From Roseibium litorale (GTDB taxonomy: Bacteria; Pseudomonadota; Alphaproteobacteria; Rhizobiales; Stappiaceae): a stretch of DNA of 64,000 nucleotides. Location: positions 496,001 through 560,000 of the forward strand of contig NZ_JACYXI010000001.1 of assembly GCF_014842915.1 (NCBI RefSeq), written 5' to 3'. A program made the translations under genes and the position numbers. This document shows positions 44,991 through 53,446 of this stretch, piece by piece. Position 1 is the first letter of the stretch; each line of letters opens with the position of its first letter. A model generated the notes under the pieces. It searched no databases, was not told where the DNA came from, and was given only the letters and a program-made list of their open reading frames with translations.

Positions 44991-45787
44991 GCGGCGACCG
45001 CTTGCCCCTTTGTCGATACCTGTTCCCCTGCTGCCGCCGGCCGGATCCATCGGATCACCTCGATTGTTCCGTCATGATGCTCAGCGACCGCGGTGCAGCT
45101 TTCCACCCAGTCACCCGTGTTGATGTAGCGAATGCCGTTCATGTCCCGGTCCGCTGCATGGTGGATATGGCCGCAAATGACCCCATCAACACCACGGCGC
45201 CGCGCCTCTTCAGAAAGAGCCTCTTCGAAGCGTCCGATGAAACTGACCGCATTTTTGACCTTGAGCTTGGCCCAGGCTGACAGGGACCAATATTGAAGCC
45301 CCAGGCGGCGGCGGACGACGTTCATCCAGGTATTGACGCCGAGCGCAAAAACATAGGCCTTGTCCCCGAAGAAGGCGAGCCAGCGGGCATGCCGGATCAC
45401 CACATCGAACTGGTCACCATGGATGACCAGATATTTCCGGCCGTCCGCGCCCTCATGAATGATGCTGTCCGTCACTTCAACGCCGCCGAAGTGGGTTCCA
45501 AGAAAGTCGCGCAGAAACTCATCGTGATTGCCCGGCACATAAACGATGCGGGCCCCCTTGCGGCCCTTGCGCAAGATCTTCTGCACCACATCATTGTGAG
45601 CCTGCGGCCAATACCAGGAACGCTTCAAGCGCCAGCCATCGACAATATCACCGACCAGATACACGGTCTCGGCATCATTGTCCTTGAGGAAGTCGAGCAG
45701 CAGGTCTGCCTGACATCCTCTTGTTCCCAGATGCACATCCGAGATGAACAGGGTCCTGTAGTGCTGCGCTGCGGATGGCTTTGCCAT
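44987..45787 (-). CDS. UDP-2,3-diacylglucosamine diphosphatase-like metallophosphoesterase
   Basis: The protein has 266 residues, starting at ATG 45787. Metal-binding motifs are FISDVHLG, VGDIVDGW, GNHDEF, IHGDQFD and GHIHHAA, in LpxH-like order. The pairing with a glycosyltransferase suggests a role in lipid A or membrane glycolipid synthesis. Confidence 0.88.
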   Translation of the reverse strand: MAKPSAAQHYRTLFISDVHLGTRGCQADLLLDFLKDNDAETVYLVGDIVDGWRLKRSWYWPQAHNDVVQKILRKGRKGARIVYVPGNHDEFLRDFLGTHFGGVEVTDSIIHEGADGRKYLVIHGDQFDVVIRHARWLAFFGDKAYVFALGVNTWMNVVRRRLGLQYWSLSAWAKLKVKNAVSFIGRFEEALSEEARRRGVDGVICGHIHHAADRDMNGIRYINTGDWVESCTAVAEHHDGTIEVIRWIRPAAAGEQVSTKGQAVAA

Positions 45788-46024
45788 GAGCCTCACTCCG
45801 ATCAATATCTTGACGGCTATAGACCCGATTCAGGTTGCACTAATGTGACAGGAACACCCGCAGAAGACGCCGGAAGGGCAGAAATGCGGCCCTAAGCACC
45901 CAGGGGGTTGATGTTCCCCGCCCCGCCCTCGTAACAATAGACAAGGCCGCAGCAGGAGCCTTTCGCTTATGGCGAACCGCTTTGCGTCTGCTCAATAAGC
46001 TCCAACCAGTGAGAAAGTCCGCAC

Positions 46025-46801
46025 ATGGATCTTGGAATTTCGGGCCGAAAGGCAATCATCTGTGCTTCCAGCCGCGGTCTTGGCCGCAACTGCGCCATAG
46101 CTCTGGCTGAAGCCGGATGCGATGTGGTGATCAACGGCAGAGACGAAAAGGCACTCCGGGCAACGGGAGAGGAAATCAGAGCCACTGGCGTGCATGTCAC
46201 GGAAGTCCTTGCCGATGTTTCCACCAGCGAAGGGCAGCGCGCTCTGCTTGCCGCATGTCCAACACCCGACATTCTCGTCAACAACAATGGCGGGCCGCCG
46301 CGCAAGGACTACACGGAACTCAACCGGGAAGCCATGATCGAAGGCGTCATCCAGAACATGATCACCCCTATCGAGCTGATCCAGGCTGTTACGGGGCACA
46401 TGTGTGCGCAGGGTTTTGGCCGGATCGTCAATATCACCTCCCTCTCGGTCCGCATGCCGATTGAAGGCCTTGACCTTTCATCGGGCGCGCGTGCCGGGCT
46501 GACGGCCTTCCTTGCAGGCGTCAGCCGCCAGATCGCCGGACAGGGCGTAACGATCAACAATCTGCTGCCCGGGAAGATGGATACCGACCGTCTCAAGGGC
46601 GGTTTTGAACGTGCTGCAAGTCAGAGCGGGCAGAGCATCGAAGCCATCCGGGCCGCTCAAGCTGCCGAAATTCCAGCAGGCCGCTTCGGCACGGCGGACG
46701 AGTTCGGAAAGACCTGTGCCTTCCTGTGTTCAGCACACGCTGGCTATCTGACGGGCCAGAACATCCTGCTTGATGGCGGACTGTTTCCGTCCGCCTTCTA
46801 A
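46025..46801 (+). CDS. SDR-family oxidoreductase with atypical catalytic residues
   Basis: The protein has 258 residues. The cofactor motif is CASSRGLGRN, and NNNGG replaces NNAG. At the active site the usual S-x12-Y-x3-K reads Ser139-x12-Ser152-x3-Arg156, so Tyr and Lys are both replaced. The ending GQNILLDGGLFPSAF is typical. It is annotated as 3-oxoacyl-ACP reductase-like in this subfamily, but reductase activity is uncertain. Confidence 0.85.
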   Translation: MDLGISGRKAIICASSRGLGRNCAIALAEAGCDVVINGRDEKALRATGEEIRATGVHVTEVLADVSTSEGQRALLAACPTPDILVNNNGGPPRKDYTELNREAMIEGVIQNMITPIELIQAVTGHMCAQGFGRIVNITSLSVRMPIEGLDLSSGARAGLTAFLAGVSRQIAGQGVTINNLLPGKMDTDRLKGGFERAASQSGQSIEAIRAAQAAEIPAGRFGTADEFGKTCAFLCSAHAGYLTGQNILLDGGLFPSAF

Positions 46802-46822
46802 GCAGGACGTCCGGAAACGAAA

Positions 46823-46858
46823 AGGCCTGGCAGGTTTCCCTGCCGGGCCTCTTGATTT
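46823..46858. terminator. Convergent terminator between SDR and fadL-like genes
   Basis: AGGCCTGGCAGG (46823-46834) pairs with CCTGCCGGGCCT (46839-46850) with one mismatch and is followed by CTTGATTT. Confidence 0.7.
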
Positions 46859-46877
46859 GTCCATTCAGATCCGGAGA

Positions 46878-48170
46878 TCAGAAGGTGTAGCGAAGGGAGG
46901 CAGACAGAATGTCGACAGAAGAATCGACCGTCCCTACAAGCGAGCCTTTGGTCACAGAGTAGTCCTGGTGTCCCGGGACAATCCGCAGATCCGTATCGGT
47001 ACCGAAGATATGCGTGTAACCGAAGTCGAAGGACAGGCTGTCATTGAAGGCATAGCTTGCACCGCCGCTGACCCAGATACGGTCATTGTCGGGAAGGCGC
47101 GCGGAGCGGATGTCTGTGCTGATCGGAGACCACTCATAAGCAGCACCAGCGCGCAGGGTCAGCTGCTTGTTGAAGTCGTACTCCATACCCAGCGAGGCGA
47201 AATAACCGTCTTTGTAGTTGAACGGCAAAGAGGTCAGCGTCGCACCGCCGAAGCTGTCAAGCGTCACCTTCGGAGATTTCAGACGGCTCCAGTTGGTCCA
47301 CTCGAACGTTCCAAGCACCCGGAAGTTGTCCATTACGCGCTGCTTGGCGGAAAGGGTGACCGTTTCCGGCGTGATAAGTTTGGTGGTGATGGCATAGGTG
47401 CCTGCTGGCAGACCGCCCGCCGGAACGGGAAGAGCTACGGTACCGCCAAGTTCGGTGGAGATACCAGAGCGGTAACCAAGGCCAATTTCCGTTCCTTCAA
47501 ATGGCCGGAAGGTCAGACCTGCCGTTACGCCAACACCTGTCCCGTCTCCTTCGAGCGCTGTACCGGCGCTCGCAAGAGCGGGCGCAGCAATAGAGTTCTT
47601 CAGGCGCACGTCGAAGTACTGAACCTGCACGCCGACTGCGACAGAGAACATGTCGTTGATCTTGTAGCCGACCATCGGATTGGCGTTGATCGAGAAAACC
47701 TTCGAGGACCGGTTGTAGCCGGCGCCCGCCCAATTTCCATTGGAGGGCTTGGTGGACAGACCAAACGGAGCGTTTACGGCCAAACCGAGATACCATTCGT
47801 CACTCAGCTTGTAAGAAACATAGGTCGATCCGACCCAGGCATCAGAAGCAATGTCCCCCGTATCAACGGCGAACGGCGTTCCAAGAACGGTGTTCGTGCC
47901 CTTGATATCCGCCTTTGGCAAAATGAAGCTATTGTGTGCTTCAATCGTCAGACCATCCTTCGCGCCAGTGATGGTTGCCGGGTTCCAGAAAACCGACGAA
48001 ATGGACGGCCCCGTCGTGCCGTTCCCCGCAAAAGACATGCCCTGGTAATACGCACTCTGTTCACGCAGAGCGAAGCCGCCTGCGCATGCAGCACCGGCAA
48101 TCAGCGATGCGATCACTGCAGTTGACGTGAAGAGAACGGACTTTTTGCTGGCCCACACCATCATTTTCAT
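46878..48170 (-). CDS. FadL/OmpP1-family outer-membrane protein
   Basis: The protein has 430 residues. A signal peptide ends near SLIAGAACAGG. The mature N-terminus GGFALREQSAYYQGMSFAG and NPATITGAKDG are FadL hallmarks. Many amphipathic beta strands end in SASLRYTF, the outer-membrane C-terminal signature. FadL imports long-chain fatty acids and hydrophobic compounds. Confidence 0.92.
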   Translation of the reverse strand: MKMMVWASKKSVLFTSTAVIASLIAGAACAGGFALREQSAYYQGMSFAGNGTTGPSISSVFWNPATITGAKDGLTIEAHNSFILPKADIKGTNTVLGTPFAVDTGDIASDAWVGSTYVSYKLSDEWYLGLAVNAPFGLSTKPSNGNWAGAGYNRSSKVFSINANPMVGYKINDMFSVAVGVQVQYFDVRLKNSIAAPALASAGTALEGDGTGVGVTAGLTFRPFEGTEIGLGYRSGISTELGGTVALPVPAGGLPAGTYAITTKLITPETVTLSAKQRVMDNFRVLGTFEWTNWSRLKSPKVTLDSFGGATLTSLPFNYKDGYFASLGMEYDFNKQLTLRAGAAYEWSPISTDIRSARLPDNDRIWVSGGASYAFNDSLSFDFGYTHIFGTDTDLRIVPGHQDYSVTKGSLVGTVDSSVDILSASLRYTF

Positions 48171-48746
48171 CTCCCAATCGCCTTCCCTCCCATGGAAGGC
48201 AAAGAATTCCTGTGCTTATTTCTGCGCAGGTCGGAAACTGACGGCAATAGATAAAACAAGGTGTTGCTGGAAGCGTCTGACGCGATCAGATCCGGTTTCG
48301 GGGCAACAGAACGCCACACACATTGAAAGCTTTCGTCAGAATGTCACGTAAAGGTCAAGTTTTTGACGAATTCAGCGATTCCGGACACAGTTACATGAAA
48401 CTGCACATAAATTAGGCATGACCATACCTTCCACCGTCAGCTTTTCTTTTTTGAATCAAGTTGCAGGAAAGACACATATGCTTACCTCGGGATCCCGCTT
48501 TTTTCCAAAGCGAGGCTCGACCCAAGCATCTTGATCAAGGATATGCCCAAACCCGCGAGCAAATTCGCGCAGCCCAGGAAGTCAACACTTCCACTCCCTA
48601 AAGCGTTTAAGACTTCGGTCACAAGATACTGAAAAATATAAATAACTTTTTGAACAGCGTGCATTTTCCGGAGTCAGGGTCCGGCAGGGAGCTTGCCCCC
48701 TGCCGAATCATCGATAAAAATCCGGATCTTCAGATAAACGCGTCTC
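48171..48746. other. Intergenic region upstream of fadL-like gene
   Basis: The 576-bp, lower-GC region probably holds the fadL-like promoter. A possible 60-residue ORF on the minus strand (48482-48664) has only a weak RBS and no recognisable family. A GC hairpin CGGCAGGG/CCCTGCCG lies at 48682-48705. Nothing else is seen. Confidence 0.4.
48682..48705 (-). terminator. Hairpin downstream of the thi operon
   Basis: An 8-bp stem, CGGCAGGG/CCCTGCCG, lies 40 nt after the last gene of the thiM operon. There is no U tract. Confidence 0.4.
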
Positions 48747-49856
48747 CTATGCCTCTCCCTCCCGGGCGGCAAGAAACCGACGGAGCGAGACATTGCTCCA
48801 GGGCGCAAGGCGTTTCAGAGCACCCGCATAGCTCTCATAAATGCGGCCGGACAGCTCGTCCTTAGCCGCAAATTCCTCCAGAACCTGCGCTGAGGTTGTT
48901 CTCAGAGCGGAAAGGACATCATCCGGATAAAATTTGACCGTCACGCCATCTTGTTCCCGGAGAGCATCAAGGCTGCCTGCATTTTCCCAGTCACTCTCCG
49001 CAAGCGACCTTGCATTTTCGGCCTGACATGCGTCCAGGACAATCGCCCGGAGATCATCCGGCAGACCGTCAAACGCGGTCTTGTTCAAAAGGGCCTCACC
49101 GGTGCCATTCGGCTCATGAAAACCCGGCGCGTAGTAGGACTTGACGATTTTCTGGAAACCCATCGCACGGTCGCTCCAGGGGCCGAGAAACTCGGTCGCA
49201 TCGATCACTCCGCTTTGAAGCGACTGGAAGATGTCTCCGGGAGCAAGATTGACCGGCGTTGCCCCCAGGCGGCGCATAACCTCTCCGCCAAGGCCAGGCA
49301 TACGGATGGTCAGCCCTTTCAGGTCCTCAAGCGAATTAATGTCCCGCTTGAACCAGCCCCCCATCTGGACGCCGGTGTTCCCAGCCATCACCGGCTTGAT
49401 GTTGAACGGCTCATAAAGCTCGTCCCAAAGGTCCTGTCCGCCCCCCTGCTCGATCCAGGTAATATGTTCCTGCGGCAGCAGGCCGAACGGAATTGCGGTG
49501 AAGAACACGGACGCCGGCATCTTGCCCTGCCAGAAGAAGGAGGCCGAGTGTCCGATCTGAGCGGTCCCGGAGCCGACTGCGTCCAGAACACCAAGCGCAG
49601 GAACCAGCTCTCCAGCCGCGAACAGGCGGATATTGAGGCGTCCAGCGGACATCTCACCAATGCGGTCGCAAAGCCTTTGAGCTGTAACGCCTGGTCCGGG
49701 CAAGTTCTTGGGCCAGGATGTGACCATCTTCCATTCCAGCACCGCACCTTTTTCGCTTCCGACCGCAGGAGCAGCAAGCGGTGCGGCAACCAGTCCAGCT
49801 CCAAGTCCCAGCGCCGCGCGGCGAGATAGACGCGATGTGTTGGATTGCCCAGTCAT
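48747..49856 (-). CDS. Tat-exported TRAP-type (DctP) solute-binding protein in the thiM operon
   Basis: The protein has 369 residues, starting at ATG 49856. The N-terminus SRLSRRAALGLGAGLVAAPLAAPAVG is a twin-arginine signal. The mature protein has WKMVTSWPKNLPGPG, GSGTAQIGHSASFFWQGK and SLEDLKGLTIRMPGLGGEVMRRLGATP, motifs of DctP proteins. Its ATG begins one base after the thiD stop, so it is coupled to thiD and is under the TPP riboswitch. No DctQ/DctM permease is found in the window. It may bind a thiamine precursor; this is inference. Confidence 0.88.
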   Translation of the reverse strand: MTGQSNTSRLSRRAALGLGAGLVAAPLAAPAVGSEKGAVLEWKMVTSWPKNLPGPGVTAQRLCDRIGEMSAGRLNIRLFAAGELVPALGVLDAVGSGTAQIGHSASFFWQGKMPASVFFTAIPFGLLPQEHITWIEQGGGQDLWDELYEPFNIKPVMAGNTGVQMGGWFKRDINSLEDLKGLTIRMPGLGGEVMRRLGATPVNLAPGDIFQSLQSGVIDATEFLGPWSDRAMGFQKIVKSYYAPGFHEPNGTGEALLNKTAFDGLPDDLRAIVLDACQAENARSLAESDWENAGSLDALREQDGVTVKFYPDDVLSALRTTSAQVLEEFAAKDELSGRIYESYAGALKRLAPWSNVSLRRFLAAREGEA

Positions 49857-49857
49857 C

Positions 49858-50664
49858 TTATGCGCTCCAGAATTCGTGAAAGTGATGCACGGGACCATGT
49901 CCGGCTCCGATGACCAGTTGGTCCGCAGCCGCAATGGCCTTGGTGATGTAGCTTTTGCCCCGGGAAACGGCGTCCTCCAGCGGCAGCCCCCGCGCAATGC
50001 CAGCAGCAATCGCCGAGGACAAAGTACAGCCGGTGCCATGGGTGTTACGGGTTTCAAAACGGGGGGCGTTAAACCAATGCTCCTTGCCATCCTGGCAAAG
50101 CAGCAGATCCGTACTCTCCGGACCCGAGCCATGGCCGCCCTTCATCAGGACAGCACGGGCACCTAGTTCCTGAAGTGCCTTCGCCTGCTCCCTCATCTCT
50201 TCACGCGTTTCTGCTACGCCGCCGTGCAGCATACGGGCGGCTTCATGCAAGTTCGGAGTAATCAGCGCAGAGCGTGGCAGAAGTTCGGCGATTAAAACCT
50301 CGACGGCATCATCCACCAGCAGAGGATCCCCGGAGGCCGCCACCATGACCGGATCAAGAATGACCGGTCCCGTCTCATGGGCATCCAGTCCCCCAGCCAC
50401 GCAGCGGATGATTTCCGGGCGGCTCAGCATACCGATCTTGGTCGCCGTTACCTTGAGATCGGAATAGACCGCGTCAATCTGGGCCTTCACGAAAGCGGCC
50501 GGCACATCGTGGATTGCCGTCACGCCAAGCGTGTTCTGGGCAGTCAAGGCAGCCAGAACGCTTGCCCCATAGACACCGTTTGCCGAGAAGGTCTTGAGAT
50601 CGGCCTGAATGCCAGCGCCGCCCCCAGAGTCCGACCCTGCGATGGTCACGGCAATCGCAGTCAT
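49858..50664 (-). CDS. thiD: Hydroxymethylpyrimidine (phosphate) kinase ThiD
   Basis: The protein has 268 residues, starting at ATG 50664 (MTAIAVTIAGSDSGGGAG). It keeps GSDSGGGAGIQADLKTF at the N-terminus and the catalytic NTHGTGCTLSSAIAAG. It phosphorylates HMP to HMP-PP in thiamine synthesis. The ATGA overlap with thiM couples their translation. Confidence 0.95.
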   Translation of the reverse strand: MTAIAVTIAGSDSGGGAGIQADLKTFSANGVYGASVLAALTAQNTLGVTAIHDVPAAFVKAQIDAVYSDLKVTATKIGMLSRPEIIRCVAGGLDAHETGPVILDPVMVAASGDPLLVDDAVEVLIAELLPRSALITPNLHEAARMLHGGVAETREEMREQAKALQELGARAVLMKGGHGSGPESTDLLLCQDGKEHWFNAPRFETRNTHGTGCTLSSAIAAGIARGLPLEDAVSRGKSYITKAIAAADQLVIGAGHGPVHHFHEFWSA

Positions 50665-51449
50665 AAAGTCCTCCTGTCCGTCTCTTGTCCTGAAGCGGAC
50701 GCGATCAGATGCGTGTGAATGTCTTCGCTGCGCAGCCGGTAAAGCGCATCCAGAAGCGCGGGGACAAGGCTTCCTGGTCCCCGGCACTCCTGCACTGCCA
50801 GTTCCGCTGCGATGTTAAAGAGGCTGACGCCAGCCGCTGCTGCCACCATGTGATCCGGTTCAACGGCAAGGCAGGCCGCCAGCACCGCACCAAGTGCGCA
50901 GCCCGTGGCCGTCACGCGCGCCATCAGCGGATCGCCGTTGCCAAGACGCACCCCGCGCCCGGCCAGCGAGACCTCATCCTCCGCTCCGGTTGTCACCAGA
51001 ACGGTTTGCTGCTCGTCCAGGATCTGCCGGCCGCCCCCTTCCGGAAACAGAGCCGCCATTTCCTCCTTGTTGGATTTCAGCAAAGAGACACCGCCTGCAA
51101 GAAGGTCCCGCGCCATGGCGCAGCGGGCTGGCGAACGCTGGACAAAGACAGGATCCAGAACGACCGGTTTTCCTGCCCCTTTCGCGCCGGCAATCGCCAG
51201 CGGAATGGCAGCCCTGCGCTCAGGTTCCAGCATGCCCAGATTTACGAGAAGGCCGTCTGCGCTGGCTGCAAAGCTGGCAACCTCCTCAACGGAGACCGTC
51301 ATCGACGGCACCGCTCCGAGCGCCAGAAGCACGTTCGCTGTAAAGGCCTGAGCCACAGGGTTGGTGAGGCAATGAACACGCGGCACCTGCCCGCGCAAAC
51401 GCGCAAGAACATCTGCCGCGCTGGCTGCATCGAAGATGCGCTCAGCCAT
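50661..51449 (-). CDS. thiM: Hydroxyethylthiazole kinase ThiM
   Basis: The protein has 262 residues, starting at ATG 51449. Motifs are VHCLTNPVAQAFTANVLLALGAVPSM, VVLDPVF, LLKSNKEEM and the catalytic ARVTATGCALGAV. It phosphorylates hydroxyethylthiazole, so the operon salvages thiamine halves. Transcription comes from the TPP riboswitch about 90 nt upstream. Confidence 0.95.
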   Translation of the reverse strand: MAERIFDAASAADVLARLRGQVPRVHCLTNPVAQAFTANVLLALGAVPSMTVSVEEVASFAASADGLLVNLGMLEPERRAAIPLAIAGAKGAGKPVVLDPVFVQRSPARCAMARDLLAGGVSLLKSNKEEMAALFPEGGGRQILDEQQTVLVTTGAEDEVSLAGRGVRLGNGDPLMARVTATGCALGAVLAACLAVEPDHMVAAAAGVSLFNIAAELAVQECRGPGSLVPALLDALYRLRSEDIHTHLIASASGQETDRRTL

Positions 51450-51538
51450 GACTGGCTCCACAGCTATATACGCCCGTAGCAGCGGGTAAAATTGGGGGCA
51501 GAAATAGGAGTGCGGCGCGAACCGGATATGTACACATC

Positions 51539-51632
51539 TCAAATCCCTCCGCCGGTACAAGCCGGATCAGGTTCAAGGAGTTGACCACTTGCCTCTCAGC
51601 CCGGTCCGTTGCGGCGGGCACCCCCATGAGAT
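51539..51632 (-). promoter_or_regulatory. TPP riboswitch (THI element)
   Basis: Read on the minus strand it contains GGGGTGCCCGC, CTGAGA (51594-51599), TTGAACCTGATCCGG (51562-51576) and GGCGGAGGGA, the conserved core. It controls thiM-thiD and the solute-binding protein. Confidence 0.95.
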
Positions 51633-51760
51633 GATGAGACAGCTATCAAGGCCAGCGGCTGATTGCAAGCACGTCAGGCAAAAGCGGCAACCGGGAATGA
51701 TTGACTGCGGCAACCGGATAGGCCATGTCCAAGAGAGCAGACCGCACCCCGGAGCACCAC

Positions 51761-51997
51761 ATGACCCCTTTCTTCGTGATGATCAAATGCAAGCTTGGCG
51801 AGACCTACAAGGTTGCCAGCGCCCTGGCGGATGCGGAGATTGCATCCGAAATCTACTCGACCAGCGGCGACTATGATCTTCTGGTGAAATTCTATGTCGA
51901 GGATGGTGCCGACATCGGGCACTTCGTCAATCAGAAGGTCCATCCGGTCGACGGCATCCAAGACACGAAAACCATCATTACCTTCAAGGCGTTCTGA
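51761..51997 (+). CDS. Stand-alone Lrp/AsnC effector-binding (RAM) domain protein
   Basis: The protein has 78 residues, starting at ATG 51761, 7 nt after GGAG. The sequence MIKCKLGETYKVASAL, EIYSTSGDYDLLVKFYV and TKTIITFKAF is the RAM domain of Lrp proteins. No DNA-binding domain is present. It may bind amino acids or form hetero-oligomers with full-length Lrp proteins. Confidence 0.85.
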   Translation: MTPFFVMIKCKLGETYKVASALADAEIASEIYSTSGDYDLLVKFYVEDGADIGHFVNQKVHPVDGIQDTKTIITFKAF

Positions 51998-52052
51998 CGG
52001 GAATTCCCGCTGAAGCATCTCCCCTCAGCGGATATCGCTCTCTGCAAGATCT

Positions 52053-53054
52053 TCAGGACTTGGACGGTGAAGACGCCCGCCTGACCTTCGTCCGGTCCAG
52101 ACCCAGCCGGTGTTCGCGGTAGATCACGAAGATGCCCGCCGCGATCACAATGGCAGCACCTGCAAGCACCTGAATCATCGGGATCTCGTTGAACATCAGC
52201 CAACCAAACAGGATGGCCCAGATCATGTTCGTGTAGTCGAACGGGGCGATGGTCGAGGCGTCGGCAAAGCGGTAGCTCTGGGTCATCAGGATCTGTCCGA
52301 CCCCTCCGCACAGCCCCATCAGCACGAGAATTCCCGCGGTTTTCGCATCCGGCAGGATCCAGGCCTGCTCCTCCCAGAACCAGCCGACAGGAATGGTGAG
52401 CAGGGCCAGCAGGGTGGCCATTCCGGAGAACCAGGTCACAATGGTCGAGGTTCTTTCCGACTCGCAGAGCTTCCGCACGAACATCATTGCGAAAGCTGAA
52501 AACAAGGCTGCTATCGCGCCGCAGAGCGCGCCCAGCGCCTGACCGCTGCCCAGTTCGCTTTTGCCCAAGTGCGGGGAGAGGATGATGAGAATACCAAGGA
52601 ACCCAATTCCAACGGCGCTCCACCGGTAGATCCGGACCGTTTCCTTCAGCACCAGAAATGCCAGCACGATGACGAACAGCGGCGTCGCAAAGCCGATGGC
52701 CGTCGCGTCCGGCAGCGGCAGGAGCGAGAAGGACGTAAACGAGAAGATCATTGCCATGATGCCGACACCCGAGCGGCCGAGATGGCCAAGCGGGCGCTGA
52801 GTGCGGAAGGCAATCTTCAATTCGCCGCGCACCGCCACCATGATCAGGACGGGCCAAAGGCCAAAAAAGTTGCGGGCAAAGACGATCTCGCCAACTGGTA
52901 CCGTTTGCGAGGCAATCTTCAGCGCGACGACCATGATCGAGAAGGCAAGTGTCGAAGCCAGTTTCAGAGAAATACCGAGAAGCGGCGCATGAGACGTCAT
53001 TCCCGCGGTTGAACCCGCAGGGCCGGAGGGGGTGTCTGCGCTGTTGCGCGCCAT
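52053..53054 (-). CDS. EamA/DMT-family transporter
   Basis: The protein has about 333 residues, with the start taken at ATG 53054; an internal ATG at 53000 is an alternative. Two EamA halves with about ten helices are visible. Motifs include ALKIASQTVPVGEIVFARNFFGLWPV and SYRFADASTIAPFDYTNMIWA. Substrate unknown. Confidence 0.85.
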   Translation of the reverse strand: MARNSADTPSGPAGSTAGMTSHAPLLGISLKLASTLAFSIMVVALKIASQTVPVGEIVFARNFFGLWPVLIMVAVRGELKIAFRTQRPLGHLGRSGVGIMAMIFSFTSFSLLPLPDATAIGFATPLFVIVLAFLVLKETVRIYRWSAVGIGFLGILIILSPHLGKSELGSGQALGALCGAIAALFSAFAMMFVRKLCESERTSTIVTWFSGMATLLALLTIPVGWFWEEQAWILPDAKTAGILVLMGLCGGVGQILMTQSYRFADASTIAPFDYTNMIWAILFGWLMFNEIPMIQVLAGAAIVIAAGIFVIYREHRLGLDRTKVRRASSPSKS

Positions 53055-53446
53055 AGAACCAATCCAGGGCCGACAGAAAAGGACCGGCGAGGCAGGGTGT
53101 CGGACCCGGAAAGCCACCTCGTCTCAAAAGCGGGATCGATCATCCGAAAGCGGACGATTCTGGAAGGTCCTGCGCTCACTTCAGTGCGGGTCGAGGGCGC
53201 GGTGAAAGCTGAACAGGATCTCCTGCGTCGCTGCCGCAGGACAAACAGAACACTAGTTAGTGCGGCCAAACGGCGCAACCGCCACCCTGGGGTTTGAACC
53301 CAAAATCGTCAGGCAATCAAACTAATTTATGGCTTCCTATGGAAAGCCTTATAAGCGGATCCGGGACAGAGCAGATCAGGCTCTGCGCAGAGGGCCGGAC
53401 ACACTCACTCACCGGCCCTCTTAAATCTGTGCAGGACTTCAGGATG
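53055..53446. other. Intergenic region between EamA and CoxL-like genes
   Basis: No gene is supported. An inverted repeat AGGGCCGG/CCGGCCCT lies around 53391-53422, which may end the coxL-like transcript. ORFs in this stretch have no RBS. Confidence 0.4.

Noticed and set aside
48482-48664. 60-residue minus-strand ORF in the fadL upstream region
   Set aside because: Weak RBS and no conserved features seen; kept only as a remark in the intergenic entry.
53270-53320. tRNA-like GGGTTTGAACCC word
   Set aside because: Only a T-arm-like fragment; no acceptor, D or anticodon arms fit around it.
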